From: Seleniivibrio sp. | GTDB taxonomy: Bacteria; Chrysiogenota; Deferribacteres; Deferribacterales; Geovibrionaceae | Assembly (NCBI RefSeq): GCF_021209385.1 | Contig: NZ_JAJOIL010000005.1 | Location: 16,877-80,876, forward strand | Direction: 5' to 3' | DNA length: 64,000 nucleotides | Part shown: piece after piece, positions 36,900-45,118 of the stretch | How positions within the stretch are numbered: the stretch's first letter is position 1 | Layout of the letters: each line of letters starts with the position of its first letter | Made by a program: the position numbers and the translations under genes | Notes under the pieces: generated by a model | Told to the model about the DNA's origin: nothing | Seen by the model: the letters and a program-made list of their open reading frames with translations, nothing else | The model's database searches: none

Positions 36900-37969
36900 G
36901 GCTGCTGACTATACTTGCCCTGTCCGTATGTTTTGCAACAGCAAACGCGGACGTAACCATAACCGACATGATAGGCAGGAAGGTGAAACTTCCTGCCGGA
37001 AAAATTGAAAGAGTTATACCGCTGGCAAGCAGTATGAGCTTCATATCGTTCTTAAACGCGCAAAATATGGTGGTCGGAATTGAAAAAACAGACACAATAA
37101 ACCATGCAAAACGCACCTATGTGTATGTCAATAAGCCGATAACCGACAAACTGCCGATAATCGGCGAAGGCGGCGCGGCAAGGCGCCCGAACATAGAAGC
37201 CATGGTGGCTCTGAAACCCGACATAATATTCACTATAACAGCAGACGCTTCGGAAGCGGACATGCTCCAGCGCAAAATACGCGTTCCGGTGGTGGTACTC
37301 AGCTACGGATACACAGGGGTTGAGCTTGAAACTGTGTACAAATCTCTCCGGCTCACTGCGCAGATACTCGGCAGAAAAGAGAGAGCGGAACAGCTCATTT
37401 CGTACGTCGAGGGGCTTAAAAAAGAACTCTCATTCAGACCCAAAACCCCTGCAAAGGCATACATAGGAGCTGTTTCATATAAAGGTATCAGAGGTATAGA
37501 CAGTACGGAGGCGAACTTTCTGCCTTTCCGGCTGGCTGGCATAGCTAACACTGCGGACGCGGCGGGGCGAAAGGGTCACATTTTTCTTGAAAAAGAATAC
37601 GTCGTGATGCTGAATCCGCCTCTGGTTTTTATCGACAGCGCAGGTTTCGCCACTGCATCACAGCAGGCGGCAAAATCGCCGGAGCTTTATAAACGCCTGA
37701 ACGCTTTCAAAACCGGAAGAGCATATCTCATACCGGCTAACACCTTCTATTACATAAACATCGACCTGATGCTGTCCAATGCCTTTTTCATGGCAAAGAC
37801 GGCATATCCGGAAGCATACGCAAATCTTGATCCTGAAAAGAAAGCGGGCGAGATAATCAAAGCCTTCACAGGGCAAAACGTATTTGATGTGATCAAAAAC
37901 GATTCAGGCGGATACAAACGCATTTCACTTTCACCTGACGGATTCAAAACAGAGGAAATCAAATGGTAA
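36893..37969 (+). CDS. Periplasmic substrate-binding protein of an iron/siderophore/B12-type ABC transporter
   Basis: 358 residues: signal peptide (about 1-18, ending ANA), then TroA/FecB-like fold with ITDMIGRKVKLPAGKIERVIPL, RPNIEAMVALKPDIIF and the C-terminal TGQNVFDVIKNDSGGYKRI. Class III binding protein; ligand unknown. No lipobox, so it is probably soluble in the periplasm. It overlaps both neighbours by 7 nt. Confidence 0.88.
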   Translation: MVRLLTILALSVCFATANADVTITDMIGRKVKLPAGKIERVIPLASSMSFISFLNAQNMVVGIEKTDTINHAKRTYVYVNKPITDKLPIIGEGGAARRPNIEAMVALKPDIIFTITADASEADMLQRKIRVPVVVLSYGYTGVELETVYKSLRLTAQILGRKERAEQLISYVEGLKKELSFRPKTPAKAYIGAVSYKGIRGIDSTEANFLPFRLAGIANTADAAGRKGHIFLEKEYVVMLNPPLVFIDSAGFATASQQAAKSPELYKRLNAFKTGRAYLIPANTFYYINIDLMLSNAFFMAKTAYPEAYANLDPEKKAGEIIKAFTGQNVFDVIKNDSGGYKRISLSPDGFKTEEIKW

Positions 37970-38979
37970 GTCGGCTTATTTTCTGGGTTGTCCTTTCGCT
38001 ACTGCTTATAATTTTCGTTCTGTCGGCGCTGAAACATGGAGCCATAGAACGTTCGTGGGCGGATACCGCATCGGCTCTTTTCGGAGTCGGCAATGACGAA
38101 GACCTGCAATATTTCATATGGCATCTTCGGCTTCCCCGCATAGCTGCGGCACTGGCTGTGGGCGGCGCACTGTCTGTCAGCGGCGTGATACTGCAGAACA
38201 TACTCAACAACCCCCTCGCCTCCTCCTTCACCCTCGGACTTTCACAGGGCGCGGCATTCGGAGCGACCTTTTCAATAATAATTCTCGGTGCGGGAACGGG
38301 GCTGTTCGCAGGGCTTGGCAACGTCGCAATTGGCGCTTTCGCAGGTTCAATTCTTTCGGCGCTTATAATCCTGCTGTTCTCGTTCGTACGCGGTATGACA
38401 CCTCAGGGGCTGATCCTTGCAGGTGTTGCAATGTCGGCGTTCTTCAGCGCCTGTACAATGCTTCTGCAGTTCTTTTCCACAGACACACAGCTTGCGGCGG
38501 CGGTCTTCTGGACGTTCGGCGACCTTGGCAAAGGAGGCTGGAGCGAAGCCCTCACAGTGCTTATCGTAACGATGGCTGGCATACTGTTCTCTCTTCGCCT
38601 TAGCTGGAGCTACAACGCAATACAATGGGGAGAACTCTCCGCATCCGGTCTTGGCGTCGAAGTGAAAAAAATACGCATAGCGTCTCTTGCGGCGACATCT
38701 GTCATGGCGGCTTTCGCAACCGCATACTACGGTGTGATCGGTTTCGTCGGTCTTATCGCGCCGCACATGGTGCGTCTTATCTTCCGCCATTCAGGTCACG
38801 GGTTTCTTATTCCGGCATCCGCAGTTCTTGGCGGCGTTTTCCTTCTTGGTGCCGACCTTATGGGGCAGCTGATGTTCTATCCCATATCGCTCCCCGTGGG
38901 CGTGATAACCGCATTCGCGGGGGTGCCTATGTTCCTTTTCCTGCTTCTTAGGAGGTCTATGAAACATGCTAACCGCTGA
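37963..38979 (+). CDS. FecCD/BtuC-type ABC transporter permease
   Basis: 338 residues with about ten membrane helices. Family blocks: RLPRIAAALAVGGALSVSGVILQ, NPLASSFTLGLSQGAAFGAT and GVIGFVGLIAPHMVRLI, the last one being the coupling loop to the ATPase. Overlaps the binding-protein gene by 7 nt and the ATPase gene by 14 nt. Confidence 0.94.
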   Translation: MVSRLIFWVVLSLLLIIFVLSALKHGAIERSWADTASALFGVGNDEDLQYFIWHLRLPRIAAALAVGGALSVSGVILQNILNNPLASSFTLGLSQGAAFGATFSIIILGAGTGLFAGLGNVAIGAFAGSILSALIILLFSFVRGMTPQGLILAGVAMSAFFSACTMLLQFFSTDTQLAAAVFWTFGDLGKGGWSEALTVLIVTMAGILFSLRLSWSYNAIQWGELSASGLGVEVKKIRIASLAATSVMAAFATAYYGVIGFVGLIAPHMVRLIFRHSGHGFLIPASAVLGGVFLLGADLMGQLMFYPISLPVGVITAFAGVPMFLFLLLRRSMKHANR

Positions 38980-39715
38980 AAACCTTACTTTTAAGCTCAA
39001 GAACGGCAGAAAAATACTGGATAACGTGTCATTTTCGCTCGGCGCGGGAGAACTTTGCGCAGTTATCGGGCCCAACGGGGCGGGCAAATCCACCATGATG
39101 AAAATTGCCTGTGCCATAATGAAACCCACTGGCGGAAAGGTAACGGTAAAAGATAAAAACATATCGGGGATGAAACGCCACGAAATCGCAAAACATATAG
39201 CATACCTGCCGCAGTTCACCCACGCCGTACCCTGTACGGTTTACGATTCTGTGCTTCTGGGGCGCAAACCCCACATAAGCTGGCACCCGGGGCAAAACGA
39301 CAGAAACATCGCGGATAGAGTGATGAACGAAATGGGGATAGACTGCATGCGGGACAAATGCGTCACGGAGATATCCGGCGGCGAGTTTCAGAAAACGCTT
39401 ATAGCCCGCGCGCTTGTTCAGCAGGCGGAGATACTTATGCTGGACGAACCGATAAACCACCTGGATGTTAAAAACCAGCTCGACATCATGGACAGCATTG
39501 CAGAAATAACAAAGCGCTCAAAGCTTGCCACTCTGGTGGTCATGCACGACCTGAATCTCGCCATGCGCTACGCTGAGACCATTATGCTGATGCACAACGG
39601 AAAGATACTTTACCACGGTTGTAAGAGCGGGCTTACGGACAAACACCTTACCGAAGCCTATAGAACTGAAATAAGTATCAGACAGGTGGAGGGGAAATAC
39701 GCAGTGATATTTTAG
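38966..39715 (+). CDS. FecE/BtuD-type ABC transporter ATPase
   Basis: 249 residues. Walker A GPNGAGKSTMM, Q-loop LPQF, ABC signature ISGGEFQKTLIARAL, Walker B ILMLDEPINHLD and H-loop VVMHDLNLA. Energises the permease encoded just upstream. Last gene of the operon; followed by an interspersed repeat rather than a clear terminator. Confidence 0.95.
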   Translation: MLTAENLTFKLKNGRKILDNVSFSLGAGELCAVIGPNGAGKSTMMKIACAIMKPTGGKVTVKDKNISGMKRHEIAKHIAYLPQFTHAVPCTVYDSVLLGRKPHISWHPGQNDRNIADRVMNEMGIDCMRDKCVTEISGGEFQKTLIARALVQQAEILMLDEPINHLDVKNQLDIMDSIAEITKRSKLATLVVMHDLNLAMRYAETIMLMHNGKILYHGCKSGLTDKHLTEAYRTEISIRQVEGKYAVIF

Positions 39716-39729
39716 GCGGTTGAAAAGAG

Positions 39730-39794
39730 AGATTGCTTCGCTTACGCTCGCAAAGACAAGCCGTCTCTGCGAGGGCTATTGCCCGAAGCAGTCT
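39730..39794. repeat. Interspersed nested-palindrome repeat, family 2, copy 2
   Basis: 65 nt with outer arms AGATTGCTTC / GAAGCAGTCT and inner arms CTCGCA / TGCGAG, as in the copy at 8154-8215, including the shared core GCAAAGAC...GTCTCTGCGAG. It lies between two convergent genes and could fold into a hairpin that ends either transcript. Confidence 0.78.
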
Positions 39795-39796
39795 CA

Positions 39797-39919
39797 TTAT
39801 TTATCCGTTTTCTTCGGCTTGCAGAGCTTCTCTTTTTTGTCAGATTGCGCCCCGCATTTTGAACATTCAAACTCTTTTTCTTTGTCTTTATTAGGCTTTT
39901 CGCCGCATTTCTTGCTCAT
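39797..39919 (-). CDS. 40-residue zinc-ribbon-like protein coupled to ppk
   Basis: Too short for the ORF track. Starts MSKKCGEKPN and holds FECSKCGAQSDKKEKLCKPK, i.e. C-x2-C-x10-C plus an early Cys at position 5; very Lys-rich (about one third). Its ATG overlaps the ppk stop as ATGA, so it is translationally coupled to polyphosphate kinase. A basic protein made together with a polyanion-forming enzyme suggests a polyphosphate or nucleic-acid contact, but this is inference. I know of similar small Cys/Lys-rich ORFs in other bacteria without function. Confidence 0.7.
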   Translation of the reverse strand: MSKKCGEKPNKDKEKEFECSKCGAQSDKKEKLCKPKKTDK

Positions 39920-41943
39920 AGCTTTGCCTTCTGTGTGTAGAGCTTAAGGTTGTTCTCTATAAGATAGTCCTGATAGTTCAGTTTGTCTTTAGTTCCTTTT
40001 ACTTTTACATATTCGGAACCTTTCTGCATCCACACCTTCTGGTTGTCGCGTAGGTTCAGGTCGAGGATATTCAGCAGAAAATTTCTGCCCTCTTTCTTTG
40101 TCACTTCAAAAAAAAGCTCCACGCGCCTGTCCATGTTGCGCTCCATCCAGTCGGCGGTGCTGAAAAACACCCTCTTCTTACCGCCCGCGTGGAAATATAT
40201 GATTCGCGGGTGTTCAAGAAACCTGCCCACGATACTGCGCACGCGGATATTCTCCGTCACGCCCTTGATACCTGCCTTGATTCCGCAGATACCTCTGACG
40301 ATAAGCTCTATCTTAACTCCCGCACATGAAGCCTCAATAAGCTTGTCTATCAGCTTCTTATCTATTACGGCGTTGACTTTTACGATCATCTTCGCCTCTT
40401 TGCCCTCTTTGGCAAAGGCAATCTCTTCGTCGATAAGCTCAAGCACTTTCGGCTTTATATATTTCGGAGCGAGATAAAATCTGTTCCATGTGCCTATATC
40501 GGTGTAACCCATAAGGAAATTGAACATGGCGGCACTGTCCTTGCCAACCTCATCATCCGCAGTGATATAGTCGATATCTGTATAAATTCCCGCTGTAAAC
40601 TCGTTAAAGTTGCCTGTGGACATGTGGGAATAGCGCACGACACGCCCGCTCTCTCTGCGGACAATCATAAGGTTTTTGGCATGTATTTTAAGTCCGGCTA
40701 TGCCGTATGTGACTATACAGCCCGCCTCTTCCAGCATATTCGCCCAGTCAACGTTTCTCTCTTCGTCAAAACGTGCCTTAAGCTCAATGACAACACTGAC
40801 GTGTTTCCCGTTTTGCACCGCCCTTATAAGGCTTTCCAGAATGGTGGAATTTTTGTTTGCCCTGTAAAGAGTCATCTTTATCGCCATAACGTCAGGATCT
40901 GCGGCGGCTGTCGCCACCATTCGGGAGACCAGACCGAAATCATGAAACGGGCGGTACATTATGATATCCTGCTTTTTGATCTGCTCGAAAATATTGATAC
41001 TGCCGTCGATATAATCCGGCAGAATCGGCTTAAACGGCGGATAGCAAAGGTCGGGACGTTCCCCCGCAACGGAGAACAGCGAAGTCATATCTATTATGTC
41101 GTCGATAATGTAAACGTCGTTCTTTGAAAAATGCAGGTGAGATTCCATATGATCCAGTATCTCCTGCGGCAGACGGCTGTCGGTCTCCACGCGGCAGATA
41201 CCTCCCTTTTTACGGGATTTCAGGAAGTTCTGAATTGAAAGGAGCAGGTCGTCCGATTCCTCCTCGTCAAGTGTGAGGTCGGCATTCCGCGTGACCCTCA
41301 GCAGATAACTGTCAAGAACTTCATAGTCGGGGTAAACAATATTAAGGTATTTTGTAAGTATATCTTCCGTAAAAAGAAAATAAATCTTATCCAGTTTAAC
41401 GCGGAATATCCTGCGCAGGTTCTCCGGCAGAATGATTATTGAATGATGAACAACTCCGTCTTTTTTTATAAGCACATAAAGGCAGAGGCGCAGGTTGTGT
41501 ATGAACGGCATGGGGTTGTTTGAGGAGAGAGTCACAGGGGAAATCACAGGGTATATCTCCTCGTTGAATATCGCCTCGGTGATATCATCCAGATTAGCCG
41601 TAAGTGTGGGGGCTATCATGATACTCTCTTTCTCAAGATCCTTTTTCAGCCCTGCAAATATCTCCTGACGTAAATTGGTCAGTTCATGCGCTTTGGCGCT
41701 GATATGCTCAAGCTGTTCCTCCGGTGTGCTTCCGGATGCGTCCAGCTTCGTGTAGCCCGCTTCTATCTGGTCACGCAGACCGCCCACGCGTATCATGAAA
41801 AATTCGTCGAGGTTGGATGAGAATATGGCAAGGAATTTCAGACGCTCCAGAAGCGGAACGGAAGAGTCCACTGCCTCCATCATCACCCGCCTGTTAAACT
41901 CCAGCCAGCTAAGTTCTCTGTTTATGTATGGGCTGATACTCAT
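39916..41943 (-). CDS. ppk: Polyphosphate kinase 1
   Basis: 675 residues, normal length. Makes polyphosphate from ATP reversibly. N-terminal YINRELSWLEFNRRVM, the HxK-type phospholipase-D-like motifs (IHAKNLMIVRR and the later IIYFHAGGKKRVFFSTADWMERN), and YSHMSTGNFNE. The autophosphorylated His is expected in the first of these. ATGA overlap with the zinc-ribbon gene; a 90-nt gap with a dyad separates it from the ppx paralogue. Confidence 0.96.
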   Translation of the reverse strand: MSISPYINRELSWLEFNRRVMMEAVDSSVPLLERLKFLAIFSSNLDEFFMIRVGGLRDQIEAGYTKLDASGSTPEEQLEHISAKAHELTNLRQEIFAGLKKDLEKESIMIAPTLTANLDDITEAIFNEEIYPVISPVTLSSNNPMPFIHNLRLCLYVLIKKDGVVHHSIIILPENLRRIFRVKLDKIYFLFTEDILTKYLNIVYPDYEVLDSYLLRVTRNADLTLDEEESDDLLLSIQNFLKSRKKGGICRVETDSRLPQEILDHMESHLHFSKNDVYIIDDIIDMTSLFSVAGERPDLCYPPFKPILPDYIDGSINIFEQIKKQDIIMYRPFHDFGLVSRMVATAAADPDVMAIKMTLYRANKNSTILESLIRAVQNGKHVSVVIELKARFDEERNVDWANMLEEAGCIVTYGIAGLKIHAKNLMIVRRESGRVVRYSHMSTGNFNEFTAGIYTDIDYITADDEVGKDSAAMFNFLMGYTDIGTWNRFYLAPKYIKPKVLELIDEEIAFAKEGKEAKMIVKVNAVIDKKLIDKLIEASCAGVKIELIVRGICGIKAGIKGVTENIRVRSIVGRFLEHPRIIYFHAGGKKRVFFSTADWMERNMDRRVELFFEVTKKEGRNFLLNILDLNLRDNQKVWMQKGSEYVKVKGTKDKLNYQDYLIENNLKLYTQKAKL

Positions 41944-41979
41944 ATCAAACCGACCCCCTGTATAACTATTGACATCCGG

Positions 41980-41994
41980 AATGCGCCGCGCATT
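41980..41994. promoter_or_regulatory. 15-bp perfect dyad upstream of ppk
   Basis: AATGCGC-C-GCGCATT is a perfect inverted repeat with a single central base. The one-base centre does not favour an RNA hairpin, so it looks more like a protein operator, about 40 nt before the ppk ATG. No matching copy was noticed elsewhere. Confidence 0.35.
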
Positions 41995-42033
41995 AGGCTC
42001 GGTTACGAGGCTGACGCGGCAGTTTCAAAAAAT

Positions 42034-43551
42034 TTATTCGTAAAGGATTCTTGCTTCAAGCTCTATGGGAATACCGAACGTATCGGTGAATATTTTGCTC
42101 TTTTCGCTGAAAGCATGTTTCTCAAGGAACGCCATGCATTTACATTTTGCCTTTATGACAACCTTTCCGGTCTGTATGTCCACGTCAAAATCCTGAACAA
42201 TGTTCATATGAGATGCATCCAGCGAATCGGCTATTCTCAGTATGCTCACCAGTTTCTTAATAAGGAGCTGTTTCTCGATGGGGAAATAGTGATATTTCTG
42301 CTCAAACCACTTGTCCACGTCGCCGTTGTGCATCAGCACGAGATATGAGACGAGCTTAACCCTTTCACGCGGAAGCCCCGGAATCTGTAGAGACTGAACA
42401 AGGTAGTAAGAGTGCTGATTATGTCTGACAGAGTCGATATAATAGCCCACATCTGAAAGCACCGCCGCCGCTTCAAGTATGAATTTTTCCATTCTGCCCA
42501 GCGAGTGCAGAGGTTTTAAGGCATCAAACAGCTTCATGGAAAACCTTACCGTGGTGTCGGCATGCTGTCTGTCCATGTTGAAACGCTCGCCAAGTGCATA
42601 TACCGTGTTGCGTACGCGGGTGAAAAATCCGCGGTCGCGCACTGTCTTAGTGTGGAAAAGACTGAGCATGTGGGGGAACGACATCCGCGAAAACCGAACG
42701 TGGTCAGTGCCGATGAAGTCCATCAGTTTCAGGTACGTCACCAGCGTCGGAACAAGAACGCTTGCCTCATCCCTGCGGATATTCATAACCGTTTGTATCG
42801 TGTCTCTGGGAAGCTGTTTAACACGCTCGTACAGTTCTTCGAGCTGTTTTCTTGAGAGCATTGTCTTTTTCGGCTGAAAGATGTTCAGAAGAACGTTCAG
42901 CGATGAACCCGCACTGACGAAATATTTCAGTTTGCAACCGGCAGGAAGCGCACTTTTCATGGAATAGCACATCTTCTCGACGTACTGCTCGTAAGCCTTA
43001 TATCTTATTCTGGCGGGAATATCTCCGAAGATACGGCGAAGACGCAGCGACCCGTAAGGAAGAGCGCCTGAATAGACATTCTGTTCGTCTTTCAATATCG
43101 CCATGGCAATGTTGCCGCTGGAAATATTTGCCAACAGAACGCCGGCTTTCTCGTAATCGTCAAAATTTTCTATATCATTCTTAACACTTACAAATTTAAT
43201 ATATATTTCATCAGATGGCTGGATAACCTCAAGCTCAATGCCTGTTTCCTGACGGATATGGTTGATAAAGAAAGCCTGATTGCCCGCCTCGCGCACACCG
43301 CTGGTGCAGACGGCGGCATAGTTTTTCTTTATGCCGTATTCATCCATTTTGGTCTTGAATTTTTTCAGTATGTCGGTGGCGGCGTATACGCTTTCCAGCG
43401 AGATGTACCCTTTTGTAAATGTGTCCCTGCCCAGCCTGAAAGGCTTGATCAGATATTCAAGGGTGCGTTCCTCTCCTTTAACATATTCGCTTATGTGCAT
43501 TCTGAAGGCGCTGGCGCCTATGTTTATGGCAGCAAAGATTCCGTTCTTCAT
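42034..43551 (-). CDS. Degenerate Ppx/GppA-like protein with HD-type C-terminus
   Basis: 505 residues, same overall layout as its neighbour (Ppx/GppA ASKHA domain then HD-like domain). The catalytic motifs are changed: DIGSNS of active enzymes reads NIGASAF, the glutamate motif EEA reads SDEIYIKF, and DIGGGS reads NISSGN. The HD-domain metal residues are also altered (LSDVGYYIDSVRHNQHS, MHNGD). It overlaps the active ppx gene by 4 nt and precedes ppk. Probably a non-catalytic regulatory or polyphosphate-sensing paralogue. Confidence 0.8.
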   Translation of the reverse strand: MKNGIFAAINIGASAFRMHISEYVKGEERTLEYLIKPFRLGRDTFTKGYISLESVYAATDILKKFKTKMDEYGIKKNYAAVCTSGVREAGNQAFFINHIRQETGIELEVIQPSDEIYIKFVSVKNDIENFDDYEKAGVLLANISSGNIAMAILKDEQNVYSGALPYGSLRLRRIFGDIPARIRYKAYEQYVEKMCYSMKSALPAGCKLKYFVSAGSSLNVLLNIFQPKKTMLSRKQLEELYERVKQLPRDTIQTVMNIRRDEASVLVPTLVTYLKLMDFIGTDHVRFSRMSFPHMLSLFHTKTVRDRGFFTRVRNTVYALGERFNMDRQHADTTVRFSMKLFDALKPLHSLGRMEKFILEAAAVLSDVGYYIDSVRHNQHSYYLVQSLQIPGLPRERVKLVSYLVLMHNGDVDKWFEQKYHYFPIEKQLLIKKLVSILRIADSLDASHMNIVQDFDVDIQTGKVVIKAKCKCMAFLEKHAFSEKSKIFTDTFGIPIELEARILYE

Positions 43552-45074
43552 ACCAGCCTTACGGGGAGTTTTAAAAGCTTAACAAGCATGTCCCGATTTC
43601 TTTCAAAGTCTTTTATCTCAAGGGTGATGTCCTTGTCGGATATTGGCTTTATGTCTATGGAAACGTTTGTCACGGTGATCTCAAGTCTGTCTATCAGACC
43701 CTTGTGGGTTCTGTCCAGAGCGATGGCGAGCCTTAAAAGCGCCGCAAGTTTTTCAACGCGAAGCTGCATTGCAGGCGACAGAGAGATGAATTCGTCATGG
43801 GCGACCTTCGGCATACTCTTTCTGTGATATCTGGCTATGCTGGCAATCGCCTCTATCTCCTCGTGGGTATAGCCCACAAGTTCTGAATGTTTTATCATGT
43901 AGTAAGAATGTTTATGGTGCTTTGAATAGGCTATGTGCTTGCCGATGTCGCGAAGAAGAGCCGCCGCTTCAAGCAGAGCCCAGTCACGCTCTATCAGCCC
44001 CATACGGTCTTTCAGCCCGTCAAAAAGCATTTTTGCCAGCTTCTCAACCTGAAAAGCGCCCGCCTCGTCAAAATCGAACTTATTGCCTATCTCAACAAGC
44101 CTCGAATAGCGTACTCCGTCCATGCTGTTCTGAAACGGCAGTTCGATGCCCATCTTGTTTATGGTGTCTATGGTAAGCCCTGCGCGCAGTCCTCCTGTCA
44201 GGGTATAAAATCCGTCTATTCCCGTCTCTTCCAGTATCATATCCGTCTGAATTGCTGCGGAAAGTATGATATCCGCACGTTTCTCTTCCATCCCCTCTAT
44301 CTTTATGCGCTCTTCGTTGCTCTTCATTCTGATGTCGCTGATGAATTTTTTCAGAAACTTCCGCTCAACGTATTTAACAAGGCTGTCGCGAAGATTTTTA
44401 TCCTTATAGTGGCAGATATAACCGACGTTGTTCATAGAACCGCCGGTGCATATGACCATCTCAAGCCCTCTGCCCAATTTCATCTTGTCAATGAATTCCG
44501 CGATATGCTCTTTCATTGCAAGTATCTGTGCCGATGTCGGCGGGTCGCCTTCCAGAAATTCCCGCGTGAGTCTGTTGCATCCCAGCGGAAGGCTTTTTGC
44601 CTTTTCGACATCTCCGTTTCTGACAACGGTGTATTCGGCGCTTCCGCCGCCTATATCCGTTATGAGAGCATATCTGTCTTTCAGCTCAAAGTTTGCACTC
44701 GCCGCCAGATATGTCAGCCGCGCTTCCTCCTGTCCGCTGATAACCTCGATCTTTATTCCGCATTCCTGCTCTATAATATTAAGTGTCTCGCCCAGATTGT
44801 CCGCCTCGCGGAACGCCGCAGTGGCAATGGCGCGTATTGTTCTGCACCCTTTGCTCTCGGCAAGACGCCTGACATTATTAAGTGTGTCTACAAGTATCTC
44901 TATGGTCTCTTTTGGGAAATAGCCAAGGGTGTATATGGTGTCGCCAAGACGTATCATCTCTTTGTAGTCTTCAAGGACGCGGTAGCTTTTGTCCTTAACC
45001 TCGGAAATCTGTAGGCGGAGCGAATTGCTGCCGATGTCGGCAACCGCCACCCGAACGTTGTCGTTAGATGCCAT
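43548..45074 (-). CDS. ppx: Exopolyphosphatase / pppGpp phosphohydrolase
   Basis: 508 residues. ASKHA-fold motifs are intact: VADIGSNSLRLQI, the catalytic-glutamate region ISGQEEARLTY, and TDIGGGSAEYTV. The C-terminal half has an HD-type domain (LRDIGKHIAYSKHHKHS, ARYHRKS). Ppx and GppA cannot be told apart by sequence alone, but the ppk neighbourhood favours polyphosphate. It overlaps the degenerate paralogue by 4 nt. Confidence 0.88.
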   Translation of the reverse strand: MASNDNVRVAVADIGSNSLRLQISEVKDKSYRVLEDYKEMIRLGDTIYTLGYFPKETIEILVDTLNNVRRLAESKGCRTIRAIATAAFREADNLGETLNIIEQECGIKIEVISGQEEARLTYLAASANFELKDRYALITDIGGGSAEYTVVRNGDVEKAKSLPLGCNRLTREFLEGDPPTSAQILAMKEHIAEFIDKMKLGRGLEMVICTGGSMNNVGYICHYKDKNLRDSLVKYVERKFLKKFISDIRMKSNEERIKIEGMEEKRADIILSAAIQTDMILEETGIDGFYTLTGGLRAGLTIDTINKMGIELPFQNSMDGVRYSRLVEIGNKFDFDEAGAFQVEKLAKMLFDGLKDRMGLIERDWALLEAAALLRDIGKHIAYSKHHKHSYYMIKHSELVGYTHEEIEAIASIARYHRKSMPKVAHDEFISLSPAMQLRVEKLAALLRLAIALDRTHKGLIDRLEITVTNVSIDIKPISDKDITLEIKDFERNRDMLVKLLKLPVRLV

Positions 45075-45118
45075 TGTAACTCCAAATATCCATCAGAATT
45101 TCTTCTGTCTTAAGTATA

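Noticed and set aside
43935-45014. 359-codon plus-strand ORF
   Set aside because: It lies fully antisense to ppx, whose motifs are intact; the composition is that of a mirrored codon pattern and no SD or family motif is visible.
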